Notes under the pieces: model-generated | The model's input: only the letters and a program-made list of their open reading frames with translations | Databases searched by the model: none | What the model was told of the DNA's origin: nothing | Source: Akkermansiaceae bacterium | GTDB taxonomy: Bacteria; Verrucomicrobiota; Verrucomicrobiia; Verrucomicrobiales; Akkermansiaceae | Assembly: GCA_014379305.1 (NCBI GenBank) | Contig: JACMMB010000061.1 | Coordinates: forward strand, 1 to 6,670 | Direction of reading: 5' to 3' | DNA: 6,670 nt | Translations under genes and position numbers: made by a program | In this document: positions 1 to 5,919 of the stretch, piece by piece | How the letters are laid out: each line of letters starts with the position of its first letter | Position numbering within the stretch: the first letter of the stretch is position 1

Positions 1-2429
1 ATAGTTTCTGGAGAAATTGAGGAGAAAAAATAATCGTCCCAAAGGGCGCGGTTGGCCAGATAGGAATGGTCCGCGGCATTTTCTTGGTCGCTACCTAGTT
101 TCGTTTCAGTTTGTCCCGGATTCATGATCGAGGGCGCGAATGAGTTCGAAATCGGGTGGGAGATCGAAGGCATGAGATAACGCGCTATTTCACCACTCAT
201 TCCTTTAGGGGAGCCATCGCCGATAGAGTGCTGTAATGCGCCAAGGGAATGGATCGGCTTGGTCGGGACTGAATACTGAACAAGGTATGATACTCCGGTA
301 TTGGAGCCATACTCATTCCCGTAATACCCAAGTCCGGTTGCATCACAATCCATGACCAGGGAGGAGAGACTGTCCAGCCGATGCATGCCGACTTGCAAAG
401 GCATGGCGCGGACTAAATCCGGATCGAGGGTAGGAAAATTGTAAGAAGGAGTTCGCGGATTATGATGAAGCAAGGTGCGTCCCAGGAAACGAGAACCTTG
501 CTGAATCAAGGGTTTTCCCTGATTCATGGGATCCAAAGCCGTGCGCATTCCAAAAGTGAAGGCACATAGAGGCCATTTGTCCGGCGGTTTCCCACCGGTT
601 CTGCGAGAAAGTTCCTCAATCGTCTTTGCTGGTAGACTTTGATGCTGGAGAGTGGGAAAGATTTGCGGGAAATTATTGGCCTTGAGCCGCGCTCGTCCAG
701 ACGGCCTGGTTCCATAAAAATCGATACCCATACTTCCAATATGCCAGGAAGGTTCCCCAGCTTTTCTATCTGCCTCACCAAGAGTATATCCGTCCAGAAA
801 TACTCCATACTCGCTATGGTAAGTCGCTTGGTTGTCTGGACTCATGGACCAAGTGATCTTGTAATCGCCTTTCCATCCCTTGGCAGGATCATCACTTTGT
901 ATTTCAAATTTGAAGCCCGAGCCAAAGTCCCAGCCCAGTAGCGCGTCGACATATCTGTTACCTTTGAGCCCCTCACTTACGGGTTTATTAAATCCTTGGG
1001 AGATAATCTGCACTTCTCCAGGTCGTAGAATCAGTCTTTGCACAGTCTTTTTACCGATTTCTCCGGTATAAAAATTATCAGCGCCGATAATATCCTGGAT
1101 CGTTTTATTAACGGTCTTTTTTCCAATCGTCGGGCTTATAAAATCCAGCTTGAGATTATAAGGAATTGCCCATGATTTGAAGCTGACAAAAGTGTCTTCG
1201 GGGACCCTCATGGCGACATTGTAGGGATTCCAAACGTGGTAGATCGGATCGACAACAAGAAAGAGGCGGTAAAGTTTGGTGCTGTCCGGGTTTGTTATTG
1301 TTTCAACATATAGCGAATGAACCACTGTGGCTTGGATTTTGGTAAGCGCCTTGTGATTGATGAAGGGATCTTCCCAAGCATCCTTTGGGATTTGAAGCGT
1401 TTCAAGATATGGAATACCCGGAGTCATCTGTTTCCCATCGGCGTGTGCTGGAATATTTCCATATTTCAGTTCTCCCCAAACATTATAATCACGCCATAAT
1501 TCGAAAAAGTTAATCCCCGGGGTGCCGCCAACCTTATACAAGGACTCATGAAGAAGATCCGGAGGCGAGGGTGGTGGATATGGTTTTTCCAAGAGAAAGC
1601 TGAGGTCCTTTTTCATACCCCCAGAGCGGACATTGGTAAGCAGGCCGGTGGCGGAAAGCGAGGCATTGTGGAAAAATGGGATCTCCGGGGCTAATGCCGG
1701 GGTTTTGAAAAGAGGGAGATCAACCATTTTGGTTGAAATGAGTTTCGCCATGTCCGGTGAACCGCGCGGCACGTTGCCGCCAATGATCAACTCGTGGGCG
1801 GCGCGGGGAGCGGACTGCATCCGGGCAAGCGCCTCTTGTCCATTTAGAGGAGCGATCACCTGATTGCCGAGTTTGGCTTTCGTGTTTTCATCGGAAACCC
1901 ACCAGGCATAGCCGCCATTTTCGATGGGTATCAGGCCTGCTTCCACGGCATCATTTCCCGAATCCGCTGATACCAACTTGATTGTCCGATCAGCAAGGTT
2001 GCCAGTTTGGGTAACGGTTGCTTCCTGTGTAACCAAGTCTTCGTTCCCTGAAATCAACCAGCGGCGGAAAACCGGTTCGGGGCGCGTCACCTGCGTGCTC
2101 GGCCACGAGTCATAAACCCCGGTCCAGTGTTTTCTGGCGGAGGGGCTGCCATCAGCAATTTTTTGACCGCCTGGAGCGGAAATCCGTTGATCGGGGCCCA
2201 TCTCGTTCTGGAGTTGTCCGATTGCAACCATCAAGGCGAGCCGGGCATTTGCTCGCGCCTGCTGCATGGCGGCGGCACGCGATGAACTGCGGATTTCAAT
2301 CGTACCCAAGGACAACAAGCCGAGCGCAAGAATTGACAGCAGAACCATTAAAACAAGCGTGACCACCAAGGCGAAACCACGGTTTGAATGGCAAACAATA
2401 TTTTTTTCCAGCGGGAAACGGGTTTTCAT
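1..2429 (-). CDS. Verru_Chthon cassette protein A-like giant pilin-type protein, 3' end missing
   Basis: This reading frame is open for 809 codons from the ATG at 2429 to the left edge, with no stop seen in my translation. The N-terminus has a short basic leader (M1 to R17), then G18-F19 and a hydrophobic helix (about residues 19-43: ALVVTLVLMVLLSILALGLL). This is the layout of a type IV pilin/pseudopilin signal for prepilin peptidase. The +5 residue is Val rather than Glu, as in GspK/PilX-type minor pilins. The remainder is a long extracytoplasmic domain with WNPYNV at 400-405 and a D-x-SYL...ALWDDYFFS block at about 787-803. I recognise both as typical of the verrucomicrobial Verru_Chthon cassette A family, whose members are usually large and sit beside other pilin-like cassette genes; any such genes would lie left of the window. 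The function of the family is unknown; export or surface display is inferred. The start has no clear Shine-Dalgarno sequence. The ATG was chosen because it gives a standard short leader before RGF. Confidence 0.85.
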   Translation of the reverse strand, partial: MKTRFPLEKNIVCHSNRGFALVVTLVLMVLLSILALGLLSLGTIEIRSSSRAAAMQQARANARLALMVAIGQLQNEMGPDQRISAPGGQKIADGSPSARKHWTGVYDSWPSTQVTRPEPVFRRWLISGNEDLVTQEATVTQTGNLADRTIKLVSADSGNDAVEAGLIPIENGGYAWWVSDENTKAKLGNQVIAPLNGQEALARMQSAPRAAHELIIGGNVPRGSPDMAKLISTKMVDLPLFKTPALAPEIPFFHNASLSATGLLTNVRSGGMKKDLSFLLEKPYPPPSPPDLLHESLYKVGGTPGINFFELWRDYNVWGELKYGNIPAHADGKQMTPGIPYLETLQIPKDAWEDPFINHKALTKIQATVVHSLYVETITNPDSTKLYRLFLVVDPIYHVWNPYNVAMRVPEDTFVSFKSWAIPYNLKLDFISPTIGKKTVNKTIQDIIGADNFYTGEIGKKTVQRLILRPGEVQIISQGFNKPVSEGLKGNRYVDALLGWDFGSGFKFEIQSDDPAKGWKGDYKITWSMSPDNQATYHSEYGVFLDGYTLGEADRKAGEPSWHIGSMGIDFYGTRPSGRARLKANNFPQIFPTLQHQSLPAKTIEELSRRTGGKPPDKWPLCAFTFGMRTALDPMNQGKPLIQQGSRFLGRTLLHHNPRTPSYNFPTLDPDLVRAMPLQVGMHRLDSLSSLVMDCDATGLGYYGNEYGSNTGVSYLVQYSVPTKPIHSLGALQHSIGDGSPKGMSGEIARYLMPSISHPISNSFAPSIMNPGQTETKLGSDQENAADHSYLANRALWDDYFFSSISPET

Positions 2430-2543
2430 TTCGGTTATTACAATATCACTACACAACCTTCGAAGATCGGCAACCCGGAGTCAAGGTGACTTTTTCCATT
2501 GCTGCATTATTGACCTAGAACGAGCACACTTTAAACAAGGCTG
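2430..2543. promoter_or_regulatory. Divergent intergenic region
   Basis: This 114-base spacer separates the leftward pilin-like gene from the rightward 97-aa gene, so it should hold promoters for both. I see no convincing -35/-10 pair on either strand. TTGACC at 2510-2515 on the plus strand is followed by only a poor TAAACA, and the minus-strand TTGACT (2484-2479) has no -10 at the right distance. It also contains an interrupted palindrome (2479-2491) and an 8-base palindrome CTTCGAAG (2458-2465), listed or discussed separately. The regulatory role is inferred from gene orientation alone. Confidence 0.5.
2479..2491. repeat. Interrupted palindrome AGTCA-N3-TGACT in the divergent spacer
   Basis: The bases read AGTCA AGG TGACT, a perfect 5-base inverted repeat around a 3-base centre. 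It lies about midway between the two divergent starts (50 bases from the minus-strand ATG, 53 from the plus-strand ATG). Such a symmetric site could be an operator for a dimeric regulator, and the neighbouring 97-aa protein with a possible helix-turn-helix would be an obvious candidate. Five-base arms can arise by chance, so this is a weak call. Confidence 0.25.
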
Positions 2544-2837
2544 ATGGCTCCAGAAAGAGAAACAAAACCCTATCTTGAAGCTTGGGTAAAACGGATGCGT
2601 CGCGAATTATCCGTGAGTGGCAGGCTCTCGGAGCTGGCTTTTATTATGTCTCAGGAAGGATGCATGGATCAGCACGGGTGGAGATTGAAAATCCAGCGGA
2701 TATTGGATCGTGAGGAAGATCCGGGGTTCGATCTTTTGACCAGGATCGATTCGGTTCTGGCCAGCCCTATGGAAAACGCTCTGGAAACAGCGCCGGAACC
2801 CGGGTTATTTATGATGCTAGGCAATGATCCATTGTAG
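2544..2837 (+). CDS. Small 97-aa protein, possible degenerate Cro/C1-type helix-turn-helix
   Basis: This is a complete small ORF (ATG 2544, TAG 2835-2837) with AAGG three bases before the start, a rather close ribosome-binding site. The protein is predicted mostly helical: a basic amphipathic helix at about 11-21 (LEAWVKRMRREL), then GRLSELAFIMS (26-36), then GWRLKIQRILDREEDPGFDLLTRIDSVLA (45-73). The order 'xLSELA ... KIQRIL...ED P-x-x-x-LLTRID-x-VLA' resembles the helix 2 to helix 5 pattern of XRE/Cro-C1 domains. Here a longer turn (about 37-45, containing Cys40 and His44) replaces the usual short turn. No signal peptide or membrane segment is present, so it should be cytosolic. I believe similar short proteins occur in Verrucomicrobiota, but I know no assigned function. 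It is divergent from the pilin-like gene and 201 bases from the next gene, so probably its own transcription unit. The DNA-binding role is inference only; it could equally be a helical protein of another kind. Confidence 0.6.
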   Translation: MAPERETKPYLEAWVKRMRRELSVSGRLSELAFIMSQEGCMDQHGWRLKIQRILDREEDPGFDLLTRIDSVLASPMENALETAPEPGLFMMLGNDPL

Positions 2838-3038
2838 ATATTGAACTGATGAGTTTTCCCGCGGATTCGTAAATCAAAGAATTCGAAAAAAGGCGCGTGA
2901 GAGTCTGATTTCCTTCAATTGAGGCAATACGATCCGGGCGAAATTACTGGATGGATGATTTTTTTAGATGTTTTTTAATATCATTAGGTTAATATTCGCA
3001 AATGGTGTCCAGCCATAATTCGCGAGATAAGGATTAAC
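2838..3038 (+). promoter_or_regulatory. AT-rich spacer, putative promoter region for the 130-aa gene
   Basis: This 201-base gap holds no recognisable ORF. Positions 2958-2995 are strikingly AT-rich, with two T-runs (2959-2965 and 2971-2976), followed by TAATAT at 2990-2995 (4 of 6 matches to TATAAT) about 43 bases before the next start. No good -35 element sits 16-18 bases upstream of it. I saw no GC-rich hairpin followed by a T-run, so an intrinsic terminator for the 97-aa gene is not supported. The promoter call is tentative. Confidence 0.35.
3028..3033 (+). promoter_or_regulatory. Ribosome binding site TAAGGA
   Basis: TAAGGA ends five bases before the ATG at 3039. It is the clearest Shine-Dalgarno sequence in the window and fixes the start of the 130-aa membrane zinc-ribbon protein. 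Confidence 0.75.
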
Positions 3039-3431
3039 ATGCATAGGTTGCCATCAGAAATCATAGTCAAGCGATTCAGGATCGTATCCCTGACGATTAT
3101 ACTGATGCTGTTCAGCGCGCCAACGGTGATCGGGCTGACCGGGTATGGAATGTTTTTTCATGAAACAAAACCTCTGATGTGGGCCGGGGGAATTCTAATA
3201 CTCGGGCTGGGTTGCATGGCCGTGAATTTGGTACTTGGCGGTCGTTTGAGATGTCCTCTTTGCATGGTGCCGCCGCTACAGAACCGTGGCTGTTCACGGC
3301 ACCGGACCGCCCAAAAGCTCTTCGGAAGCCATCGTCTGAAAGTAGCGAATAATATTCTCTTCAAGGATCATTTCCGTTGTCCGTATTGTGGCGAGGCAAC
3401 AGCAATGGAAGCCCGTGTGAGGAGAACATGA
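3039..3431 (+). CDS. 130-aa membrane protein with zinc-ribbon-like cysteine motifs
   Basis: The ATG is placed by a good ribosome-binding site. After a short basic N-terminus (R3, K11, R12, R14), two hydrophobic segments follow (about 15-35 and 46-66), joined by a short loop, so this looks like a two-pass hairpin in the inner membrane. The C-terminal half is basic and carries CPLC (72-75), GCSRH (C85, H88) and CPYC (114-117). The two CPxC knuckles could bind a single zinc ion as a split zinc ribbon, with C85/H88 as extra candidates. The basic residues between the membrane and the knuckles favour a cytosolic C-terminus. I recognise the general pattern (LRCPLC ... GCSxHR...KLFGSxRL ... FxCPYCG) from hypothetical proteins of Verrucomicrobiota, but no function is known. 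Its TGA overlaps an ATG (ATGA, 3428-3431) that opens a 30-codon ORF running toward moxR, so it may be transcribed with the operon downstream. Confidence 0.75.
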   Translation: MHRLPSEIIVKRFRIVSLTIILMLFSAPTVIGLTGYGMFFHETKPLMWAGGILILGLGCMAVNLVLGGRLRCPLCMVPPLQNRGCSRHRTAQKLFGSHRLKVANNILFKDHFRCPYCGEATAMEARVRRT

Positions 3432-3520
3432 AGCGTTCAGTCGGCTTTCCCGGCAATTTCCTCAAGCCGGGGATTGCCAGTTGCAGAAGACGGTCGGGAT
3501 GGCAAGCTGTGGCGAGTTAA
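3428..3520 (+). other. 30-codon ORF in the moxR leader, coding status uncertain
   Basis: An ATG overlapping the stop of the previous gene (ATGA) starts a 30-codon frame that ends at TAA 3518-3520, two bases before the likely moxR ATG. The peptide would begin MKRSVGFPGNF and is basic. It resembles no family I know. The precise fit between the two genes would allow translational coupling into moxR, but a frame this short can occur by chance, and there is no dedicated ribosome-binding site. It is recorded as a possible leader peptide only. Confidence 0.2.
3447..3473 (+). promoter_or_regulatory. Hairpin in the moxR leader with competing inverted repeats
   Basis: TTCCCGGC (3447-3454) can pair with GCCGGGGA (3466-3473), giving eight pairs including one G-U, around an 11-base loop. 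Two further inverted repeats overlap it: CGGCTT 3442-3447 with AAGCCG 3464-3469, and GGCAAT 3452-3457 with ATTGCC 3473-3478. All three stems share bases with the main hairpin, so alternative folds are possible. The 3' arm contains GGGGA, seven bases before a TTG that could also start moxR. No T-run follows, so it is not a standard intrinsic terminator. Confidence 0.4.
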
Positions 3521-3522
3521 CT

Positions 3523-4506
3523 ATGACAACGGAAGAATTGCAGGAACAAATCGTAGCAAGCAGCGAGTGGATCGGGGCGGTCAAAGAGGAAATGGCGAAG
3601 GTTCTGGTAGGGCAGGAGAGTCTGGTGGACCGGCTGTTGGTGGGATTGTTATGTAATGGACATATTCTGCTGGAGGGGGTGCCGGGACTTGCCAAGACTC
3701 TGGCGGTCAAGGCACTTTCAGGTTCGCTCTCGGCTTCGTTCGCCCGATTCCAGTTCACGCCGGATCTGTTGCCGGCGGATCTTGTGGGAACGATGATCTA
3801 CCATCCGCAGGACGGGCGATTCGAGCCAAAACTGGGACCGATTTTCAATAATCTGATTCTTGCTGACGAGATCAACCGGGCACCTGCGAAAGTGCAGTCC
3901 GCATTGCTCGAAGCGATGCAGGAGAAGCAGGTGACTTTGGGAGACCGTTCCTATCCGCTGCCGAAGCCGTTTCTTGTTTTGGCGACGCAGAACCCGATCG
4001 ATCAGGAGGGAACCTATCAACTGCCAGAGGCGCAACTCGACCGTTTTTTACTGAAGGTGAATGTGGGATATCCGGGCAAGGATGATGAGCTGGAAATTCT
4101 CAACCGCATGGCGACATCGGCTCCGGTTTATGAAACCCAGAAAGTGGCGACCCCGGAGCAGGTAGGCGCCTCGCGCGATCTGGTGAACGAAGTCTATATC
4201 GATCCCGCAATCCGGAAATACATCGTCGAGCTGGTCTATTGCACGCGTTTCCCGGTCAAAGTGGATGCCCCTTTGAAAAACTGGGTGAGGGCCGGTGCGT
4301 CACCGCGCGGAACGATCAATCTGGCACTCACGGCCCGGGCCCGGGCTTTCATGCAAGGGCGTGCATTCGTGACTCCTCAGGATGTGAAGGACATGGCTCT
4401 GGATGTATTGCGCCATCGGATTCTGCTGACCTATGAGGCGGAGGCGGAAGGAGTTACTACCGATGCCATCGTCAGCCGGATTCTTGCCAAGGTGGTCGTG
4501 CCCTGA
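3523..4506 (+). CDS. moxR: MoxR-family AAA+ ATPase
   Basis: This is a cytosolic AAA+ ATPase of 327 residues, a normal length for MoxR. Visible motifs are Walker A GVPGLAKT (52-59), Walker B LILADE (111-116; D115, E116), sensor 1 in ATQNPID (N157), an arginine-finger candidate R174 in AQLDRF, and sensor 2 in GASPRG (R262). The C-terminal lid follows to the end. MoxR proteins are thought to act as chaperone-like remodellers of VWA/MIDAS partners, and the next genes encode a DUF58 and a VWA protein, which fits exactly. The family name is given as symbol; the specific substrate is unknown. I chose ATG 3523 (MTTEELQEQI) because the family usually begins about here. A TTG at 3481 would add 14 residues of non-family-like sequence but has GGGGA seven bases upstream, whereas the ATG has only a weak GGCGAG six bases upstream. 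The start is therefore less certain than the identity. It is followed after 13 bases by the DUF58 gene, so is almost certainly the first core gene of the operon. Confidence 0.95.
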   Translation: MTTEELQEQIVASSEWIGAVKEEMAKVLVGQESLVDRLLVGLLCNGHILLEGVPGLAKTLAVKALSGSLSASFARFQFTPDLLPADLVGTMIYHPQDGRFEPKLGPIFNNLILADEINRAPAKVQSALLEAMQEKQVTLGDRSYPLPKPFLVLATQNPIDQEGTYQLPEAQLDRFLLKVNVGYPGKDDELEILNRMATSAPVYETQKVATPEQVGASRDLVNEVYIDPAIRKYIVELVYCTRFPVKVDAPLKNWVRAGASPRGTINLALTARARAFMQGRAFVTPQDVKDMALDVLRHRILLTYEAEAEGVTTDAIVSRILAKVVVP

Positions 4507-4519
4507 GGTTTGCGATAAG

Positions 4520-5410
4520 ATGACCGAGGAAAAGGAGATCGAGGAAATGATGGAGCGGGTGAGGAAGCTCGAGCTCAAGGCGCGGCGGCTGGTGAGGGAA
4601 TCATTTTCCGGGGAATACCTGTCTTCGTTTCGCGGGCAGGGGCTGGATTTCGATGATTTCCGCGAGTACCAGCACGGCGACGAGGTGCGCTTCATCGACT
4701 GGAATGTAACGGCGAGAATGAACGAACCTTTTGTGCGGAGATTCCGCGAGGAGCGCGAGCTTTCGGTGATCGTGGCGGTGGATGTTTCAGGTTCCGCGGA
4801 TTTCGGCAGCAGCCATTTGAGCAAGCGGGAATTGTCGGCGGAGATCGCGGCGATTCTAGGGTTCAGCGCCCTTCAGAATGGTGACAAAGTAGGCTTGCTG
4901 ATTTTCGCCGGTGAGCCGGTGATATTCATTCCCGCAGCCAAGGGCACGAGGCATTTGTTGCGGATGATTCGTGAGGTGTTGATGGCGAAGCCAGTGAAAA
5001 GGGATACTTCGATAGAGGCGGCCTGTAATTTTTTGACCCGGTCGCTGAAGCGGAAAGCCCTGATCTTCATGATTTCGGATTTTCATGCGGAGGTTCTCGA
5101 CAAGCCCTTGGGCAAGCTGGCACGGAAGCACGAGCTGGTGGCGCTGCGGGTGAATGATCCGCTTGAGGAACAGCTGCCCAAGGCCGGTCGTGTAGTCCTT
5201 GTCGATCCGGAAACGGGCTTCGAAACCCTGGTGAATACGGGTAATGCCAATTTACGGATGGCATATAAAAAATTGATGACGAGACAAGCGGAGGGCGTTG
5301 CTTCGATATTCAAAAAGCATGGTATCGATACCGCGACACTGGCAACCGATCGCGATACGATACCCGGTTTGCATCAATTACTGAAGCGCCGTGGCAGACG
5401 GCGGAAATAG
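4520..5410 (+). CDS. DUF58 domain protein with VWA-like MIDAS
   Basis: This 296-residue cytosolic protein has no signal peptide or membrane helix. It starts with a helical N-terminus (RKLELKARRLVRE, 14-26), then the DUF58 core FRGQGLDFDDFREYQHGDE (37-55) and DWNVTAR...RFREERE (60-80). A VWA-like fold follows with MIDAS residues in DVSGS (88-92), a candidate Thr at T163 in DTSIEA, and SDF (D187). DUF58 proteins are regularly encoded next to moxR and are regarded as MoxR partners; the exact activity is unknown. The C-terminus ends in a strongly basic tail (LKRRGRRRK, 288-296), which may bind nucleic acid or membrane phospholipid (inference). I chose ATG 4520 because it lies 13 bases after the moxR stop, with GAGG at 4505-4508. 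An upstream ATG in frame at 4433 would overlap moxR by 74 bases and add residues unlike the family. The next gene begins five bases after the stop, so translation is probably coupled. Confidence 0.93.
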   Translation: MTEEKEIEEMMERVRKLELKARRLVRESFSGEYLSSFRGQGLDFDDFREYQHGDEVRFIDWNVTARMNEPFVRRFREERELSVIVAVDVSGSADFGSSHLSKRELSAEIAAILGFSALQNGDKVGLLIFAGEPVIFIPAAKGTRHLLRMIREVLMAKPVKRDTSIEAACNFLTRSLKRKALIFMISDFHAEVLDKPLGKLARKHELVALRVNDPLEEQLPKAGRVVLVDPETGFETLVNTGNANLRMAYKKLMTRQAEGVASIFKKHGIDTATLATDRDTIPGLHQLLKRRGRRRK

Positions 5411-5415
5411 GGATC

Positions 5416-5919
5416 ATGGCGGAGACGGATGATAATTTCGAGCTGATCGAGCAGAGCAATACGATGGACCTGGTTCCGCAATGGGAGCCTGAAGCATGGT
5501 GGTTTTTCGCCGGTGGATCGGTGCTGGTTGCAATTGTTCTTCTGTATCTTTTCTTACGGAAAAATCGCGTCGCCATCGATCCTGAAAAGGAGAGATACGA
5601 GGCGTATCGAGACGCGAAGGTTGCGCTTGATGCGATGGAGCCGGAGAGCATGCATGAAATTGCCGGGTCTGTATCGCTGGTGCTCCGGCGCTACCTTGCC
5701 AGGCGCATGAACGAGCCGGCTTTATATGAAACCCATGAGGAGTTCGTGGGACGCCATGAAGGATTGAAAGACCTGCCGGATGGGGTAAGGGCAGAGGTGG
5801 GGGATTTTTTCGGAACATTGGCAGCCGTGAAATATGCGCCCGATAACGTGGCGAACCTGACCGGGGCGGCATTGAAACAGTCAGGTCTCAACTTGTTGGA
5901 GAAAATGCACCACGGATGA
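5416..5919 (+). CDS. DUF4381-like single-pass membrane protein of the MoxR/VWA operon
   Basis: This 167-residue protein has an acidic N-terminal segment (1-27), one membrane helix (about 28-47: WWFFAGGSVLVAIVLLYLFL), then a basic stop-transfer (RKNR, 48-51) and a helical cytosolic domain. The domain contains SLVLRRYLARRMNEPALYET (87-106) and EEF (108-110), the pattern of DUF4381 proteins, in which a helical domain follows the first membrane helix. With an N-out/C-in topology the bulk would face the cytosol, where MoxR and DUF58 act; this orientation is inferred from the positive-inside rule. These proteins are known only by position in MoxR/Bat-type operons. The assignment rests on pattern and context rather than a catalytic motif. 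It starts five bases after the DUF58 stop. Its own stop overlaps the next start in ATGA (5916-5919), strong evidence for translational coupling. Confidence 0.75.
   Translation: MAETDDNFELIEQSNTMDLVPQWEPEAWWFFAGGSVLVAIVLLYLFLRKNRVAIDPEKERYEAYRDAKVALDAMEPESMHEIAGSVSLVLRRYLARRMNEPALYETHEEFVGRHEGLKDLPDGVRAEVGDFFGTLAAVKYAPDNVANLTGAALKQSGLNLLEKMHHG

Noticed and set aside
524..808. Minus-strand 94-codon ORF inside the left gene
   Set aside because: It is in a different frame from the pilin-like gene, which is open through the same bases and has recognisable family motifs on both sides.
2510..2538. Sigma70-like promoter starting with TTGACC
   Set aside because: No acceptable -10 hexamer follows at 16-18 bases, and the position would leave almost no leader before the ATG at 2544.
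639..2544. Several plus-strand ORFs of 60-100 codons (for example 639-941, 1633-1863, 2266-2544)
   Set aside because: They lie antisense to one continuous 809-codon frame and have low-complexity, non-family-like translations; none has a convincing ribosome-binding site.
3447..3473. Hairpin as an intrinsic terminator for the zinc-ribbon gene
   Set aside because: The stem is GC-rich, but TTGCCAGTTG follows rather than a T-run.
4433..4519. Upstream in-frame ATG for the DUF58 gene
   Set aside because: It would overlap moxR by 74 bases and add 29 residues unlike the family; ATG 4520 fits the operon spacing.
4300..4824. Minus-strand 174-codon ORF across the moxR-DUF58 junction
   Set aside because: It is serine/arginine-rich shadow translation opposite two well-supported genes with conserved catalytic motifs.
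5414..5872. Minus-strand 152-codon ORF opposite the DUF4381-like gene
   Set aside because: Proline-, histidine- and serine-rich composition is typical of antisense translation, and the plus strand has a coupled gene with a membrane helix.
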